The translations under genes and the position numbers were made by a program. A stretch of 64,000 nt of DNA from Sulfurimonas xiamenensis (lineage in GTDB: Bacteria > Campylobacterota > Campylobacteria > Campylobacterales > Sulfurimonadaceae), in NCBI RefSeq assembly GCF_009258045.1, contig NZ_CP041166.1, positions 620,001 to 684,000 of the forward strand. Reading direction: 5' to 3'. The notes beneath the pieces are model-generated. The model was given only the letters and a program-made list of their open reading frames with translations. It was not told the origin of the DNA and made no database searches. Positions 28,048 through 38,268 of this stretch are shown piece after piece; within the stretch, counting starts at the first letter, position 1; each line of letters starts with the position of its first letter.

Positions 28048-28852
28048 TATAAAGTCCTTTTAAGATGCCATCGACATCATTTATATTATCTAAAGCACTT
28101 TTTTCATTTCTTTTTGTTTTTTTCATTGTAACATCTAAAGAACTTTTTTTAAGTCTCTCTTCATCCTCTTTTCTCCAGCCAATGATGTAGTGAGATCCTA
28201 TATCTGTTTGAGAGAGAAAAAGCGGCAGCACTTTTATAGAAGTTGTATTGGTAGGACATGCCTGCTCACATAATCCGCAACCTGTGCAGTGATTAGGGTC
28301 TACAACAGGTGTTAAAAAAGCGTGCATTCCAGTACGCGGGTTACGCTTGTTGCGCAAAACGATTGCAGTATCAGCTAAAGGACATGCGCGTATGCACATA
28401 GTGCACTGAAGTCCTAAGTAAGCCAAGCATGATTGAGTATTAATTATTGCAAGTCCCATTTTTGCATTGTAGATAGAGAGTGAACTATTTTTTGTGAGTG
28501 ATCTTAGATCAAGTGCTTTTGTAGGGCAGGCTGAAGCACACGGAATATCCGGACAGAGTCTGCAAGCATTTTTTCTTGGTGTAAAGTAGGGTGTTCCAAT
28601 GGGCAAATCTTGTGAAATAGTGGCAAGTTGCAGTACATTAAAAGGACAAGCATTTACACATATGCCGCAGCGCATACATGTAGCAAGAAAATTTTTTTCT
28701 AAAATAGCGCCTGGAGGGCGAAGCAGTAAAGTTTGTGCTTGAGATTTTGATAAATAGGCACTCCAAAAAATAGTACCTAATGAAGCATACCCAACTCCAT
28801 GGAGTATTTTTTGTAAAAACAATCTTCTATCAGGACTATTGATTTTATTCAT
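28040..28852 (-). CDS. napG: NapG-type periplasmic ferredoxin
   Basis: I take the ATG at 28852 (MNKINSPDRRLFLQKI), which puts a twin-arginine motif (RRLFLQK) near the N-terminus for Tat export of the folded protein. Four 4Fe-4S sites follow: CMRCGICVNACP, CRLCPDIPCASACP, CTMCIRACP (with an upstream cysteine) and CTGCGLCEQACP. NapG relays electrons from NapH to the periplasmic reductase. An upstream in-frame ATG at 28885 is possible but would bury the Tat signal. No napA, napB, napF or napD is nearby. Confidence 0.82.
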   Translation of the reverse strand: MNKINSPDRRLFLQKILHGVGYASLGTIFWSAYLSKSQAQTLLLRPPGAILEKNFLATCMRCGICVNACPFNVLQLATISQDLPIGTPYFTPRKNACRLCPDIPCASACPTKALDLRSLTKNSSLSIYNAKMGLAIINTQSCLAYLGLQCTMCIRACPLADTAIVLRNKRNPRTGMHAFLTPVVDPNHCTGCGLCEQACPTNTTSIKVLPLFLSQTDIGSHYIIGWRKEDEERLKKSSLDVTMKKTKRNEKSALDNINDVDGILKGLYNE

Positions 28853-29044
28853 CTTTGTACCTTTGATATAGTTACCATTACACACTATTATAGTGATAAT
28901 TTTTTAAAGTTAAACTGAAAAATATTATTAGTTTTATTTATGATTTATATAAATAAATATTATTTTATAAAGAAGAGAGAATTATAAATATAATCTATAA
29001 AGCAGCAAAACCTTCTCTTATATAGAGAAAGTTTGTGAAATTTT

Positions 29045-30241
29045 TTAAAAGTAGTAACCGAAGTTCACATTGAATCGATACTCCATATCATCGCCGCTAT
29101 TTGCTCCAAAATTGTTTGTGCCGCCGTCACTGCTTGTATAAGGACCTACAAAATAGTTTCCGTTGGCAAGTGCCAAATCACTGTAGATATACCAGTTACC
29201 TCTTGCCCAAGCTGAACCGATCATTATCATCTCGCTATCATTAAAAGAGCTCTCATCTTTTATAATATTGCTGTACTCTATATATGGAAGAGCATAATCA
29301 AGCCAGCTGATTGATGGAGTTTCTATCTTGTAGCTCAGTGACGCTGAAGGGAGCCATGCCTTGGATGCTACACCTTCGCCGTAGTTAAAACCTCCCATTG
29401 TCACAAGTGCATCATCTGAGCCATCATTGTTTTTATCCACAGACATCTCATAGCGTGTAAGTTGTGTTTTGAGCGTAAAATTTTTGTATCTGTTGACCAT
29501 ATGTGCCGAAGCTGCAAAACGCTCTCCATCGTCTACGCTGGCTATTTTGGACTCAAGCTCTGAATAAAGAAGTGAAAAACCAAAATCGTTTGAGCTCTCA
29601 CCAATGCTTTGAGTGTATACAACACGAAGGTTGAGTTGGTCTCTCTCATTAAAATCATCTACCACATCATACCCATATCGTGTGCTTTCACCACCTTTTC
29701 CAATACCATCATCCTCTGCACCATAAAAATATGCCAAATCAATTGTTAGATTTTTTATGCTTTGAGAGGTAAATTTCATGCCCAAGTCCATATCGTCTGT
29801 TAGACCTACATAGTAGTGTTGGTCAAAAAACCAGCTGTTAGAGACTCCATAAGCACCAGGTCCAAAAGGCACACGGGTTATTCCGGCTTCTATGTGATTT
29901 TTTTCATTCAGCTTGTAGCCAAGCCATGCAGTGTGGATAAAACTGTAGTTTGTTCCATTTTCTACACTGTCAAATCCCGGATACCATCTGTACTCGAATT
30001 TTCCTATGAAACTGTCATAATTAAAATCGATATTGATTCTTGCTGTATCTAAATCAAAAATGCCCTGACTTCCTTTTGAAGCATTTTGTGTATCTATATC
30101 TTGAGAGTCTTGAACATAGTTTACACGGACGGCACCGCCGATAGAAAATGGTCCGGCTTTGATAGAGCCATACTCAGAAGCTAAAAGCAAAGAGGAGGAG
30201 AGAAGTCCAAAAAAAAAGGGAATTGTTGCTGCTTTTTTCAT
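29045..30241 (-). CDS. Outer-membrane porin
   Basis: A 398-residue beta-barrel protein with a signal peptide (about 1-22, ending LLLAS) and a C-terminus ending FNVNFGYYF. Segments such as FNYDSFIGKFEYRWYPGF and IEAGITRVPFGPGAYG resemble phosphate-selective O/P-type porins common in Campylobacterota. It sits 192 bases upstream of napG on the same strand; the gap shows no gene or clear terminator. Substrate unknown. Confidence 0.75.
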   Translation of the reverse strand: MKKAATIPFFFGLLSSSLLLASEYGSIKAGPFSIGGAVRVNYVQDSQDIDTQNASKGSQGIFDLDTARINIDFNYDSFIGKFEYRWYPGFDSVENGTNYSFIHTAWLGYKLNEKNHIEAGITRVPFGPGAYGVSNSWFFDQHYYVGLTDDMDLGMKFTSQSIKNLTIDLAYFYGAEDDGIGKGGESTRYGYDVVDDFNERDQLNLRVVYTQSIGESSNDFGFSLLYSELESKIASVDDGERFAASAHMVNRYKNFTLKTQLTRYEMSVDKNNDGSDDALVTMGGFNYGEGVASKAWLPSASLSYKIETPSISWLDYALPYIEYSNIIKDESSFNDSEMIMIGSAWARGNWYIYSDLALANGNYFVGPYTSSDGGTNNFGANSGDDMEYRFNVNFGYYF

Positions 30242-30382
30242 AAAAAAATCCTTTTTGTAAAGATGAATAGTAACAAGTTAAAACTAAAAGGTAAATAATA
30301 AAGGTCTAATTCAATTTTTTATTTTAATGAAAAATTTATAATGTTTTATGGCATAATAGGAGGATATTTAAAAGGATGGAAT

Positions 30383-32380
30383 ATGGATTCTAAAGGTAAA
30401 ACTACAATTTTAAAACCGGTTTTTTATCCCTCAGTAGTGGTTATATTTATGCTTGTGGCGTTTGCAATGTTTGCGCCTGATAGTGCAGGTGAAATGTTTA
30501 GCAGTGTAAAAAACTTTATTGCACAAAAATTTGGATGGCTCTATATGCTTAGTGTCGGTATTTTTACATTTTTTATTCTGTTTTTAGCAGTGTCGCCCTA
30601 CGGAAGATTTAAATTAGGACCGGATCACTCTAAACCTGCATATACAAATGCATCTTGGTTTGCAATGTTATTTAGTGCAGGAATGGGAATTGGACTAATG
30701 TTTTGGGGTGTAGCAGAACCGGTTATGCATTACGCTGCTCCTCCTGTTGGAGATAAAGAGAGTATAGAATCTGCAAAATTGGCTATGCAAATCACCTTTT
30801 TTCACTGGGGACTTCATGCTTGGTCGATCTATGCAATAGTAGGTATCGTTCTTGCATACTTCTCTTTTAGACACGGATTGCCTCTGTCTGTAAGATCAGC
30901 TCTTTATCCATTGATTGGAGACCAAATTCACGGAAAAATAGGTCATACTATAGATACTGTTGCTGTTTTGGGTACAATATTTGGAGTGGCAACTTCTCTT
31001 GGTTTTGGAGTGCTTCAAATAAATTCTGGAATTAACTATCTTTTTGATATTCCCGTCGGAATAGGTGTCCAGGTTACTCTTATAGCAGTTATTACAGCAA
31101 TAGCAACAGTATCAGTTGTTTTAGGACTTGATGGTGGCATTAAAAAAATCTCTGAACTTAACCTCTATTTAGCAGGCGCGCTTCTGTTTTTCGTACTTCT
31201 CGCCGGACCTACATTTTTGCTTCTTAGCACTTTTGTTGAAAATATAGGAGCTTATCTCTCAAATGTTGTTTTTATGACATTTAATCAATACGCTTATGAA
31301 GATACTCCGTGGATGGGTTGGTGGACGCTTTTTTACTGGGCTTGGTGGATAGCTTGGGCTCCTTTTGTGGGGATGTTTATCGCTCGTATTTCAAGAGGAA
31401 GAACAATTAGAGAATTTGTTTTTGGCGTGCTCTTTGTTCCGGTAGGATTTACATTTTTGTGGATGACCGTTTTTGGGAACAGTGCTTTAGATTCTATTAT
31501 GAATGATGGATTTACAGCTCTCTCATCTGCAGTCTCAGCAGATGTCTCTACAGCTCTATTTAAATTTTTGGAACACTTTCCATTCTCTGGAATAACTTCC
31601 GTGTTGGCGGTAATACTTGTTGTTACATTTTTTGTTACATCTTCGGATTCCGGTTCTTTAGTGGTAGATACAATAGCTTCAGGTGGAAAAGAGAATAATG
31701 CAGTATGGCAGAGAGTTTTTTGGGCGGTTTTAGAAGGAGTGGTTGCTGCTGCACTTTTGATAGCCGGAGGGCTTGGTGCACTTCAATCAGCTTCCATTAC
31801 CATAGCGCTTCCTTTTGCCGTCATTATGCTTATAGCCACCTGGGGTCTTTATAGGGCACTGCATCTTGAAGCAGAGAGATACGAGAGTCTGCAGCATCAT
31901 ATGAACGCTGGAAGACATGGAAAAATAAGTGGTACATGGCAGGCACGCCTTAGCAGACTTGTGGAATTTCCAACATTTGATCAAGCGAAAAAATTTGTTG
32001 ATGAAGATGTTATTAAAGCTATGCAGATAGTAAAAGATGAATTAAATACGCACTACTGGAATGTTGATATTATTCATAATAAAGAGGGTTCGTTTGCAAC
32101 ATTTAGAGCAGAACACTCAGGCGATATGGATTTTATCTATGAAGTAAGAATACGAAGATATGATACGCCTACATTTGCTTTTCCAGAATCTATAAATCCA
32201 CTCAAGCAACAAAAAAAATATGCAAGAGCTGAGGTTTATTTGCATGACGGAAGTAAAGCATATGATATTTACGGGTATGAAGTGGATGTGATAGCTACCG
32301 ATATTATTGATCAATTTGAAAAACATAGACACTTTTTACATACGACTGCAGGGTTAAATCCGGTAATTCCAATTGATTAA
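30383..32380 (+). CDS. BCCT-family betaine/choline transporter
   Basis: A 665-residue inner-membrane symporter with 12 helices. The start at 30383 (MDSKGKTTILKPVF) has AAAAGGA upstream and avoids a 14-residue extension. FSAGMGIGLMFWGVAEPVMH (near 94-113) and the tryptophan-rich WWTLFYWAWWIAWAPF (near 311-327) are diagnostic of BCCT carriers of glycine betaine, choline or carnitine. The roughly 150-residue soluble C-terminus is like that of E. coli BetT. Likely used for osmoprotection. Confidence 0.93.
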   Translation: MDSKGKTTILKPVFYPSVVVIFMLVAFAMFAPDSAGEMFSSVKNFIAQKFGWLYMLSVGIFTFFILFLAVSPYGRFKLGPDHSKPAYTNASWFAMLFSAGMGIGLMFWGVAEPVMHYAAPPVGDKESIESAKLAMQITFFHWGLHAWSIYAIVGIVLAYFSFRHGLPLSVRSALYPLIGDQIHGKIGHTIDTVAVLGTIFGVATSLGFGVLQINSGINYLFDIPVGIGVQVTLIAVITAIATVSVVLGLDGGIKKISELNLYLAGALLFFVLLAGPTFLLLSTFVENIGAYLSNVVFMTFNQYAYEDTPWMGWWTLFYWAWWIAWAPFVGMFIARISRGRTIREFVFGVLFVPVGFTFLWMTVFGNSALDSIMNDGFTALSSAVSADVSTALFKFLEHFPFSGITSVLAVILVVTFFVTSSDSGSLVVDTIASGGKENNAVWQRVFWAVLEGVVAAALLIAGGLGALQSASITIALPFAVIMLIATWGLYRALHLEAERYESLQHHMNAGRHGKISGTWQARLSRLVEFPTFDQAKKFVDEDVIKAMQIVKDELNTHYWNVDIIHNKEGSFATFRAEHSGDMDFIYEVRIRRYDTPTFAFPESINPLKQQKKYARAEVYLHDGSKAYDIYGYEVDVIATDIIDQFEKHRHFLHTTAGLNPVIPID

Positions 32381-32395
32381 TTTTAGAAGCTTGAG

Positions 32396-32423
32396 TTTGG
32401 AATGTTATATTCTACATTCCAAA
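32396..32423 (+). terminator. Hairpin downstream of the BCCT gene
   Basis: TTTGGAATGT and ACATTCCAAA form a perfect 10-bp stem with an 8-base loop, 16 bases after the stop codon. Only a short T-run follows. Confidence 0.55.
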
Positions 32424-32484
32424 TTTGTAGCTTTTCTAAGTATATACTTGTATAATCACACCTCTAAAATAAAGGAGTGATTTT

Positions 32485-34560
32485 TTGCCACTTTCGCGTT
32501 TAAATGAGGAACAATACCTCGCTGCAACATCAAAAAACAGACAAAATCTCATCATAGCTTCTGCGGGAACGGGCAAGACCTCTACGATTGTGGGCAGAAT
32601 CGCCTATCTTTTGGATTCAGGCGTAAAACCCCAAGAGATTTTGCTTCTTACTTTTACAAATAAAGCTGCTGCCGAGATGGTTCAGCGCGTTGCAGATTTT
32701 TTCGGCAGCGATGTAGCTTCAAAGATAGATGCGGGGACATTTCATGCAGTAAGCTACAGATGGCTGAAAAAGGAAGATAAAAAAGTCGTTTTAAAGCAGC
32801 AGAGAGAGTTAAAGACGCTCTTTAGAAGTGTTTATGAAAAGCGCTCTTTCGGTCATATTGGAGCTGAGATAATGCCTTATGGCGGAAATTATCTCTATGA
32901 TGTCTACTCTTTTTACCAAAATACGGAACTTGTAGATAATTTTGAGGAGTGGGTTAAAAACAGATACCCTGAACATGAACTCTTTGCGATGATCTACGCG
33001 GACATTGTCGATGAGTTTGAAGCTCTAAAAAAAGAGTATGGCTTTGTAAACTTTAATGATCTGCTTTTAAATTTTAGAGATATGTGCAAGAGTAAAGATT
33101 TGGGTTATAAAGAGGTGCTAGTCGATGAGTATCAGGACACAAACGCGCTTCAAGGCACGCTTATAGATGCAATGAATCCGCCATCACTATTTTGTGTCGG
33201 GGATTACGACCAGAGTATTTATGCTTTTAACGGTGCGGATATCTCCATCATTGGTTCATTTTCCAAAAAATTTCAAAATGCGCAGGTGCACACTCTGACA
33301 AAAAATTATCGCTCTACCGTGCCGATACTCTCACTTGCTTCAAAAGTCATAGAGCACAATGAGCGCATTTACCCAAAAAAACTTGAAGTCACACGCGGAC
33401 ACACTTCCCAGTCTCCGACGCTGCTCGCATATGATGAGCTTTTTGATCAGTACCATGATATTGCCAGAAAAATAGGTGCAACGCAGACGCCGCAGGAGGA
33501 GATAGCCGTTATATTTAGAAACAACTCCTCGGCTGATGGCATAGAGGTCGGACTTCGCGAACTCGGCATCTCGTGCAAACGAAAAGGGGGAACAAGCTTT
33601 TTTGATTCACGCGAAGTAAAAGCGGTTTTAGATTTTTATACTTTGCTTGTAAACGAGTCTGATATGATGGCATTTATACATCTGTTTGAGTTTGCAAGAG
33701 GCATTGGAAGTGCGATGGCAAAAGAGCTCTATATTGCTCTAAAGACCTTAGGGCATGGGAGCATATTTTACGGTCTTTATGCACCTGATGAGTCAAACAA
33801 AAATCCGTTTGAGAAGAGAAAACTAAACCATCAGCTCGGTCTTTTTGATGATTTTTTAGAACTTGGCAGTGTAGGAAAGTTTGCAAAGCTTGGATTTGAA
33901 GATAAATTTATGCGCAATCCGATTTTAAAACATCCAAAACTTACAAAAGAAAATACAACTTTCTTGCATGATTTTTATCTTTTGTTTAGAGATTTAAAAG
34001 GAGTGAAACAGCCGCGTATCATCGTAAAAAAGATTGCAGAGTCTGCAATCTACAGATATATAGCAGAGTCTCTAGCGAACAGAAGAGCACAGCTTAAAGA
34101 CGGCACTATCGATGAGAAGCAAAAGGCGGACGCACTCTCTAAGATAGCCAGAAAAATGATTTTGTTGGAAGAGCTCTCAAAGCCCTACGGCGAACATGAG
34201 AGATTTTTAAATGCCATGATACTTGGTTCATCGGATTTGACGCAAGGCGAGGGAGTGAATCTGCTTAGCGTGCACGCTTCAAAAGGGCTAGAGTACAAAG
34301 AGGTCTATATAGTAGATTTGATGGATGGACGCTTTCCAAATCGCAAACTTATGCAGAGAGGCGGTTCTTTAGATGAGGAGAGAAGGCTTTTTTATGTAGC
34401 GGTAACGCGTGCAAAAGATATTCTTTATCTCAGTTATGCAAAGTATGACAAGATTAAAAAACTCAATTTTTTGCCTTCACAATTTTTATATGAGGCAGGT
34501 TTGGTACCAAAAGATGAGGCCTATAGAGCTATGGTTTTAAAAGATGAGGATAAACAATAG
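32485..34560 (+). CDS. UvrD/Rep-family ATP-dependent helicase
   Basis: A 691-residue superfamily 1A DNA helicase. It starts with TTG, supported by AAAGGAG eight bases upstream; no closer ATG keeps the N-terminal motif Q region. IIASAGTGKTST (23-34) is the Walker A, LVDEYQDTNALQ (near 211) motif II, LTKNYRST motif IV, and VAVTRAKDILYLSYA (near 635) motif VI. It is shaped like PcrA/Rep rather than UvrD proper. Downstream neighbours are convergent and unrelated. Confidence 0.9.
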   Translation: MPLSRLNEEQYLAATSKNRQNLIIASAGTGKTSTIVGRIAYLLDSGVKPQEILLLTFTNKAAAEMVQRVADFFGSDVASKIDAGTFHAVSYRWLKKEDKKVVLKQQRELKTLFRSVYEKRSFGHIGAEIMPYGGNYLYDVYSFYQNTELVDNFEEWVKNRYPEHELFAMIYADIVDEFEALKKEYGFVNFNDLLLNFRDMCKSKDLGYKEVLVDEYQDTNALQGTLIDAMNPPSLFCVGDYDQSIYAFNGADISIIGSFSKKFQNAQVHTLTKNYRSTVPILSLASKVIEHNERIYPKKLEVTRGHTSQSPTLLAYDELFDQYHDIARKIGATQTPQEEIAVIFRNNSSADGIEVGLRELGISCKRKGGTSFFDSREVKAVLDFYTLLVNESDMMAFIHLFEFARGIGSAMAKELYIALKTLGHGSIFYGLYAPDESNKNPFEKRKLNHQLGLFDDFLELGSVGKFAKLGFEDKFMRNPILKHPKLTKENTTFLHDFYLLFRDLKGVKQPRIIVKKIAESAIYRYIAESLANRRAQLKDGTIDEKQKADALSKIARKMILLEELSKPYGEHERFLNAMILGSSDLTQGEGVNLLSVHASKGLEYKEVYIVDLMDGRFPNRKLMQRGGSLDEERRLFYVAVTRAKDILYLSYAKYDKIKKLNFLPSQFLYEAGLVPKDEAYRAMVLKDEDKQ

Positions 34561-34565
34561 CAGTT

Positions 34566-36116
34566 TTAGATTCTGCAGAATGATTTCGTATCGTAAATAA
34601 CTACTTGATTTCGCCCGTTTTCTTTCGCTCTATAGAGTGCTTCATCAGCGCATTTATATACTTCATTGGCGTCATTTATGCTACTTGGTTCTATTATAAT
34701 AAGCCCCATAGAAATAGTTAGATAGTCACTTACAATACTCTTTTTATGTTCAATTTTTGCATTTTCTATCTTTTTTCTAATATTGTCTGCAAATAAGAGC
34801 GCTTCAGAAGTATTCATGCCTATAGATAAAATACCAAACTCTTCGCCTCCTAGTCTAAAAGCCATATCACCTGCTCTTTTTAGAGACTCTTTTAAGCTTT
34901 TTGCGACTTTTTTTAAAATTAAATCACCAGCTTGATGCCCATATGTATCATTGTATTGTTTAAAAAAGTCTATATCTAAGATAATAAATATAAGTGTTTG
35001 ATTTGTCCTTTTTTGAATCCTTAAGTTATTTTCAAATACTTCATCAAAGTACCTTCTGTTGTAAAGAGAGGTCATTGAATCAGTTATTGTTAGTTCCTGT
35101 ATTTTATTGATAAATCTTCTGTTTCTGGAGTAAAAAAATCTATTTATGTATACAATAAATAAAATGGACGCCAATCCTGCTATAACTACATAAGTAGAGA
35201 GCTGTTTTATCTCTTTTAATCTATTTTCTAGATCTCTATTTAAAATATTTAAGTTAGTATTATATAAACCTATAATTAAATCCATATTTTTTGTTATAAG
35301 CGTAAAATTTTTATCATGTTCAAGAGATAATTTTTCTCTATTTAGCAAATCTTCTTTAGTGAATGATATAGCGCTATTTTGCGCTTCTTTCATTTTTTTA
35401 TAATATATTTTTAGTTCATTATATTGTGTTTTTTTATATAACAGAGACATATTAAAATCCAATTTATTTAATTTTTCTTTGATTTTATTTAGTTGTACAG
35501 CTATGTATTCTTTTTGATTATATGTCAGATTCTTATCTTTCGCATTTGACGCGGCTGCCTTAATTTGCTCGTTATATTCTATGAGTTGTGGAAGAGTATA
35601 GATAATATTGTCTATCAAAATAAAAGAGCTCAATTTTGAATCTAGAATAAGTTCGCAATGATAAGACATACGATTTGAAAATATCATAAATTCACTAATA
35701 ATATTAGATAAATATTCAAAATTTGAGTGTTGTAAAGAGCTGTTTTCTACTGAATTTATAAAATTCAGTAAGTCACTTTTTAAAGATGCGCCATTTTTTA
35801 TGGGCTGGAGACTCTTTTTTAGAGATACTAAATTTTTTGAGATCTTTTCTTCTATTATCTCAATATTTTTAATAGAGTTTTTATTAGGATTTTTTATGTA
35901 TACCATACCTCTGATTTTTTGAATATTAAAGATGGTTTTTTGTATCTCTGTTATTACTTTTAGACCTCTTTTTTTATGTGATATAAAATCTAAATCTTGC
36001 TGAAAATGAAAAAAGGCATAAGAGAACATAACTATGACACCAAGAATCGGTATTATAGTTATTAAAACAAAGTATTTAAAGCTTTCACTTTTTTTTTCTA
36101 TATTTAATATTTTCAT
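34566..36116 (-). CDS. Membrane diguanylate cyclase (GGDEF)
   Basis: A 516-residue signalling protein. A membrane helix at about 15-38, a helical sensor region at 40-300 and a second helix at about 305-327 give a periplasmic ligand-binding unit of the all-helical type (like nitrate/nitrite- or four-helix-bundle sensors). The C-terminal GGDEF domain has FRLGGEEFG near 418-426 and an RxxD inhibitory site five residues before it (RAGD), so it should make c-di-GMP with product inhibition. The input signal is unknown. Confidence 0.9.
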   Translation of the reverse strand: MKILNIEKKSESFKYFVLITIIPILGVIVMFSYAFFHFQQDLDFISHKKRGLKVITEIQKTIFNIQKIRGMVYIKNPNKNSIKNIEIIEEKISKNLVSLKKSLQPIKNGASLKSDLLNFINSVENSSLQHSNFEYLSNIISEFMIFSNRMSYHCELILDSKLSSFILIDNIIYTLPQLIEYNEQIKAAASNAKDKNLTYNQKEYIAVQLNKIKEKLNKLDFNMSLLYKKTQYNELKIYYKKMKEAQNSAISFTKEDLLNREKLSLEHDKNFTLITKNMDLIIGLYNTNLNILNRDLENRLKEIKQLSTYVVIAGLASILFIVYINRFFYSRNRRFINKIQELTITDSMTSLYNRRYFDEVFENNLRIQKRTNQTLIFIILDIDFFKQYNDTYGHQAGDLILKKVAKSLKESLKRAGDMAFRLGGEEFGILSIGMNTSEALLFADNIRKKIENAKIEHKKSIVSDYLTISMGLIIIEPSSINDANEVYKCADEALYRAKENGRNQVVIYDTKSFCRI

Positions 36117-36211
36117 AAAATAACTTTTGTTAAATTTACTACAGCTTTAAACAATTCTATACTAAATTTTTAAAAAAAACTATTAACTTCTAAATAAAGT
36201 AAAAAATATAG

Positions 36212-36217
36212 TATACT
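36212..36217 (+). promoter_or_regulatory. -10 box of the cytochrome lipoprotein gene
   Basis: TATACT lies 21 bases before the start codon, with AAGGAG at 36227-36232. The untranslated leader would be very short. Confidence 0.4.
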
Positions 36218-36238
36218 TATAAGTATAAGGAGTTAGTT

Positions 36239-36904
36239 ATGAAAATTTTATTATCAACGATAACGGCACTATTTTTAATAGGGTGTAGTAGTGAAAACAA
36301 ACAAGAAGCAAAAGAGGTTGTAGAAGAAACAAAAACAGAAGTTGTTCAAAACATTAAAGAAACTCAGAATAAAACTTCTGAAAAAGCTGAAGATATAACA
36401 TCAAAAGTTGCAGAAAAAACAGATGAAGTTGTATCTGATGTTGCAGAAAAAACTCAAGAGTTACAAGAGGAAGTTTCTCAAACAGTTGAAGATATAACGA
36501 CAAAAGTTGTAGAAAAAACAGATGAGGTTGTATCTGATGTTGCTTCTTCAACTCAAGAATTGAAAGAAGAAGTTTCAGAAAAAACAGATGAGGTTACATC
36601 AGAAATTGCTGCTACAATAGAAACAGCAGAGGAAGATACAAAAGAGACTGTTGCAACACCGCAAATAGATGCAGCAGCGATATACAAGGTTTGTGCAGGA
36701 TGTCACGGTGCAGATGGATCTAAAGTAGCTCTTGGCAAGTCTCAGGTTATAAAAGGCTGGGATGCTAAAAAAACAGAAGATGCACTTTTAGGGTATAAAA
36801 ATAAGACTTATGGCGGTGTTATGAAAGGATTAATGACAAGCCAAGTTGCTAATTTAAGTGAAGAAGAGATAAAAGCTGTTTCGGAATATATTGCAACTTT
36901 TTAA
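36239..36904 (+). CDS. Cytochrome c lipoprotein with a repetitive helical stalk
   Basis: A 221-residue protein in three parts. Residues 1-16 are a lipoprotein signal ending LIGC (C16 lipidated). Residues about 20-140 are a Lys/Glu/Thr/Val-rich helix with a 33-residue repeat (EDITSKVAEKTDEVVSDVAE and EDITTKVVEKTDEVVSDVAS). Residues about 145-221 are a mono-haem cytochrome c with CAGCH at 152-156 and a likely methionine ligand in GVMKGLM. It would hang a haem domain from a membrane on a long rod. I do not recognise a named family for the whole protein. Confidence 0.85.
   Translation: MKILLSTITALFLIGCSSENKQEAKEVVEETKTEVVQNIKETQNKTSEKAEDITSKVAEKTDEVVSDVAEKTQELQEEVSQTVEDITTKVVEKTDEVVSDVASSTQELKEEVSEKTDEVTSEIAATIETAEEDTKETVATPQIDAAAIYKVCAGCHGADGSKVALGKSQVIKGWDAKKTEDALLGYKNKTYGGVMKGLMTSQVANLSEEEIKAVSEYIATF
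36389..36577 (+). repeat. 99-base imperfect internal repeat in the cytochrome stalk
   Basis: Residues 51-80 and 84-113 are near-copies, a period of 33 residues (99 bases). The duplication is in frame and lengthens the helical stalk by one unit. Confidence 0.75.
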
Positions 36905-36915
36905 TAAAAATTTAA

Positions 36916-36954
36916 AAGATGAAGAGAGGTGAGAGTCTCTTTCATCTTGTTTTT
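36916..36954. terminator. Convergent terminator between the cytochrome gene and trpB
   Basis: AAGATGAAGAGA pairs with TCTCTTTCATCTT (one bulged base) and is followed by GTTTTT; an A-run precedes it, so it could also work on the minus strand for trpB. Confidence 0.65.
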
Positions 36955-36959
36955 AAAAG

Positions 36960-38168
36960 TCACATTTTTATAGGAATGGGGTAGTTTTCTACAATGTAGT
37001 CAATATCCTTATCTCCTCTTCCGCTGAGGTTTACTAAAATAGCCTCTTTTGGATTCTCTTTTGCGTACTTCATAGCAAATGCCACTGCATGTGCCGACTC
37101 AAGAGCGGGAATAATCCCCTCGTGCTGCGAGAGTTTGTAAAACGCATCAACCGCTTCATCATCACTGCATAAACCTATATTTGTTCTTCCTATACTGTTG
37201 AGGTATGCATGTTCAGGTCCAACAGATGGATAATCTATACCGCTTCCTATGGAGTGAACCGGAGCGGGATTGCCTTGGCTATCTTTGAGCATAATGGAGT
37301 TGAACCCATGCATTATCCCCTCGCTTCCATAAGTTAGACTTGCACTGTGTTCACCTATGTTTGCTCCTTTTCCGGCAGGTTCAACGGCGTAGAGCTTCAC
37401 AGCTTCTTCTATAAAAGCGCTAAAAATGCCCATTGCATTGCTTCCTCCTCCAATACACGCGGTTACCATGTCTGGAAGTTTGCCCGTCATCTCTAAAAAC
37501 TGCTCTCTTGCCTCAAGTCCGACAACGCTTTGAAAATCTCTGACCATCTTCGGAAAAGGGTGCGGTCCCACAACTGAGCCTATGGCAAAGAGCTGATTGT
37601 CCGTATCTTTTAGGTAGGCTTCAAATGCGCTGTCAACTGCTTCTTTAAGGGTTTTAAGCCCGTGTTTTGCAGGAACAACTTTGGCTCCTAGTATTTGCAT
37701 ACGAATGACATTTGGATGCTCTTTTGCAATATCTACTTCACCCATATGTATCTCACACTCCAGCCCGAAGTATGCCGCTGCAGTTGCAAGAGCTACACCG
37801 TGTTGCCCGGCTCCCGTCTCAGCTATAAGTTTCTTTTTGCCAAGATGTTTTGCCAAGAGTGCTTCTGCCATACAGTGGTTGAGTTTATGCGCACCCGTAT
37901 GGTTGAGATCTTCGCGCTTAAGGTAAATTTGCCCTCCGCCAACGAAATCTGAGAGGTTTCTACAGTAGGTGATTGGAGTAGGGCGACCTTGGTAATGTTT
38001 TCTGATCTTTTTGAGTTCATCAAGAAAAACAAAAGATTTTGAGAGTTTGTCATACGCTTCATTGATCTCTTGAAACGGTTTTTCAAGTTGCGGTGGAATA
38101 AAAGCACCTCCGAACTTTCCAAAAAATCCATTGGCATCAGGCATAGATTCTAAATATGGTTTTTTCAT
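36960..38168 (-). CDS. trpB: Tryptophan synthase beta chain
   Basis: TrpB condenses indole and serine using PLP. The ATG at 38168 ([17 protein letters not shown], 402 residues) is preferred over an upstream [18 protein letters not shown] near residues 89-103 holds the PLP lysine and [10 protein letters not shown] binds its phosphate; [14 protein letters not shown]-type sequence ([14 protein letters not shown]) closes the active site. It is the TrpB1 type, normally partnered with TrpA, but trpA is not adjacent. Confidence 0.96.
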   Translation of the reverse strand: MKKPYLESMPDANGFFGKFGGAFIPPQLEKPFQEINEAYDKLSKSFVFLDELKKIRKHYQGRPTPITYCRNLSDFVGGGQIYLKREDLNHTGAHKLNHCMAEALLAKHLGKKKLIAETGAGQHGVALATAAAYFGLECEIHMGEVDIAKEHPNVIRMQILGAKVVPAKHGLKTLKEAVDSAFEAYLKDTDNQLFAIGSVVGPHPFPKMVRDFQSVVGLEAREQFLEMTGKLPDMVTACIGGGSNAMGIFSAFIEEAVKLYAVEPAGKGANIGEHSASLTYGSEGIMHGFNSIMLKDSQGNPAPVHSIGSGIDYPSVGPEHAYLNSIGRTNIGLCSDDEAVDAFYKLSQHEGIIPALESAHAVAFAMKYAKENPKEAILVNLSGRGDKDIDYIVENYPIPIKM

Positions 38169-38268
38169 AAATTTTCTCTTTTTTATCAAATTGTAGCAAT
38201 TAAGAAATAAATTTTCTTATAAAAAGAATATTTTTTTGTTACAATCATAAAAAAAGTAAAAATTTTTC

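Noticed and set aside
34566-36116. Diguanylate cyclase as a degenerate (non-catalytic) GGDEF protein
   Set aside because: GGEEF and the RxxD site are both intact, so loss of activity is not supported.
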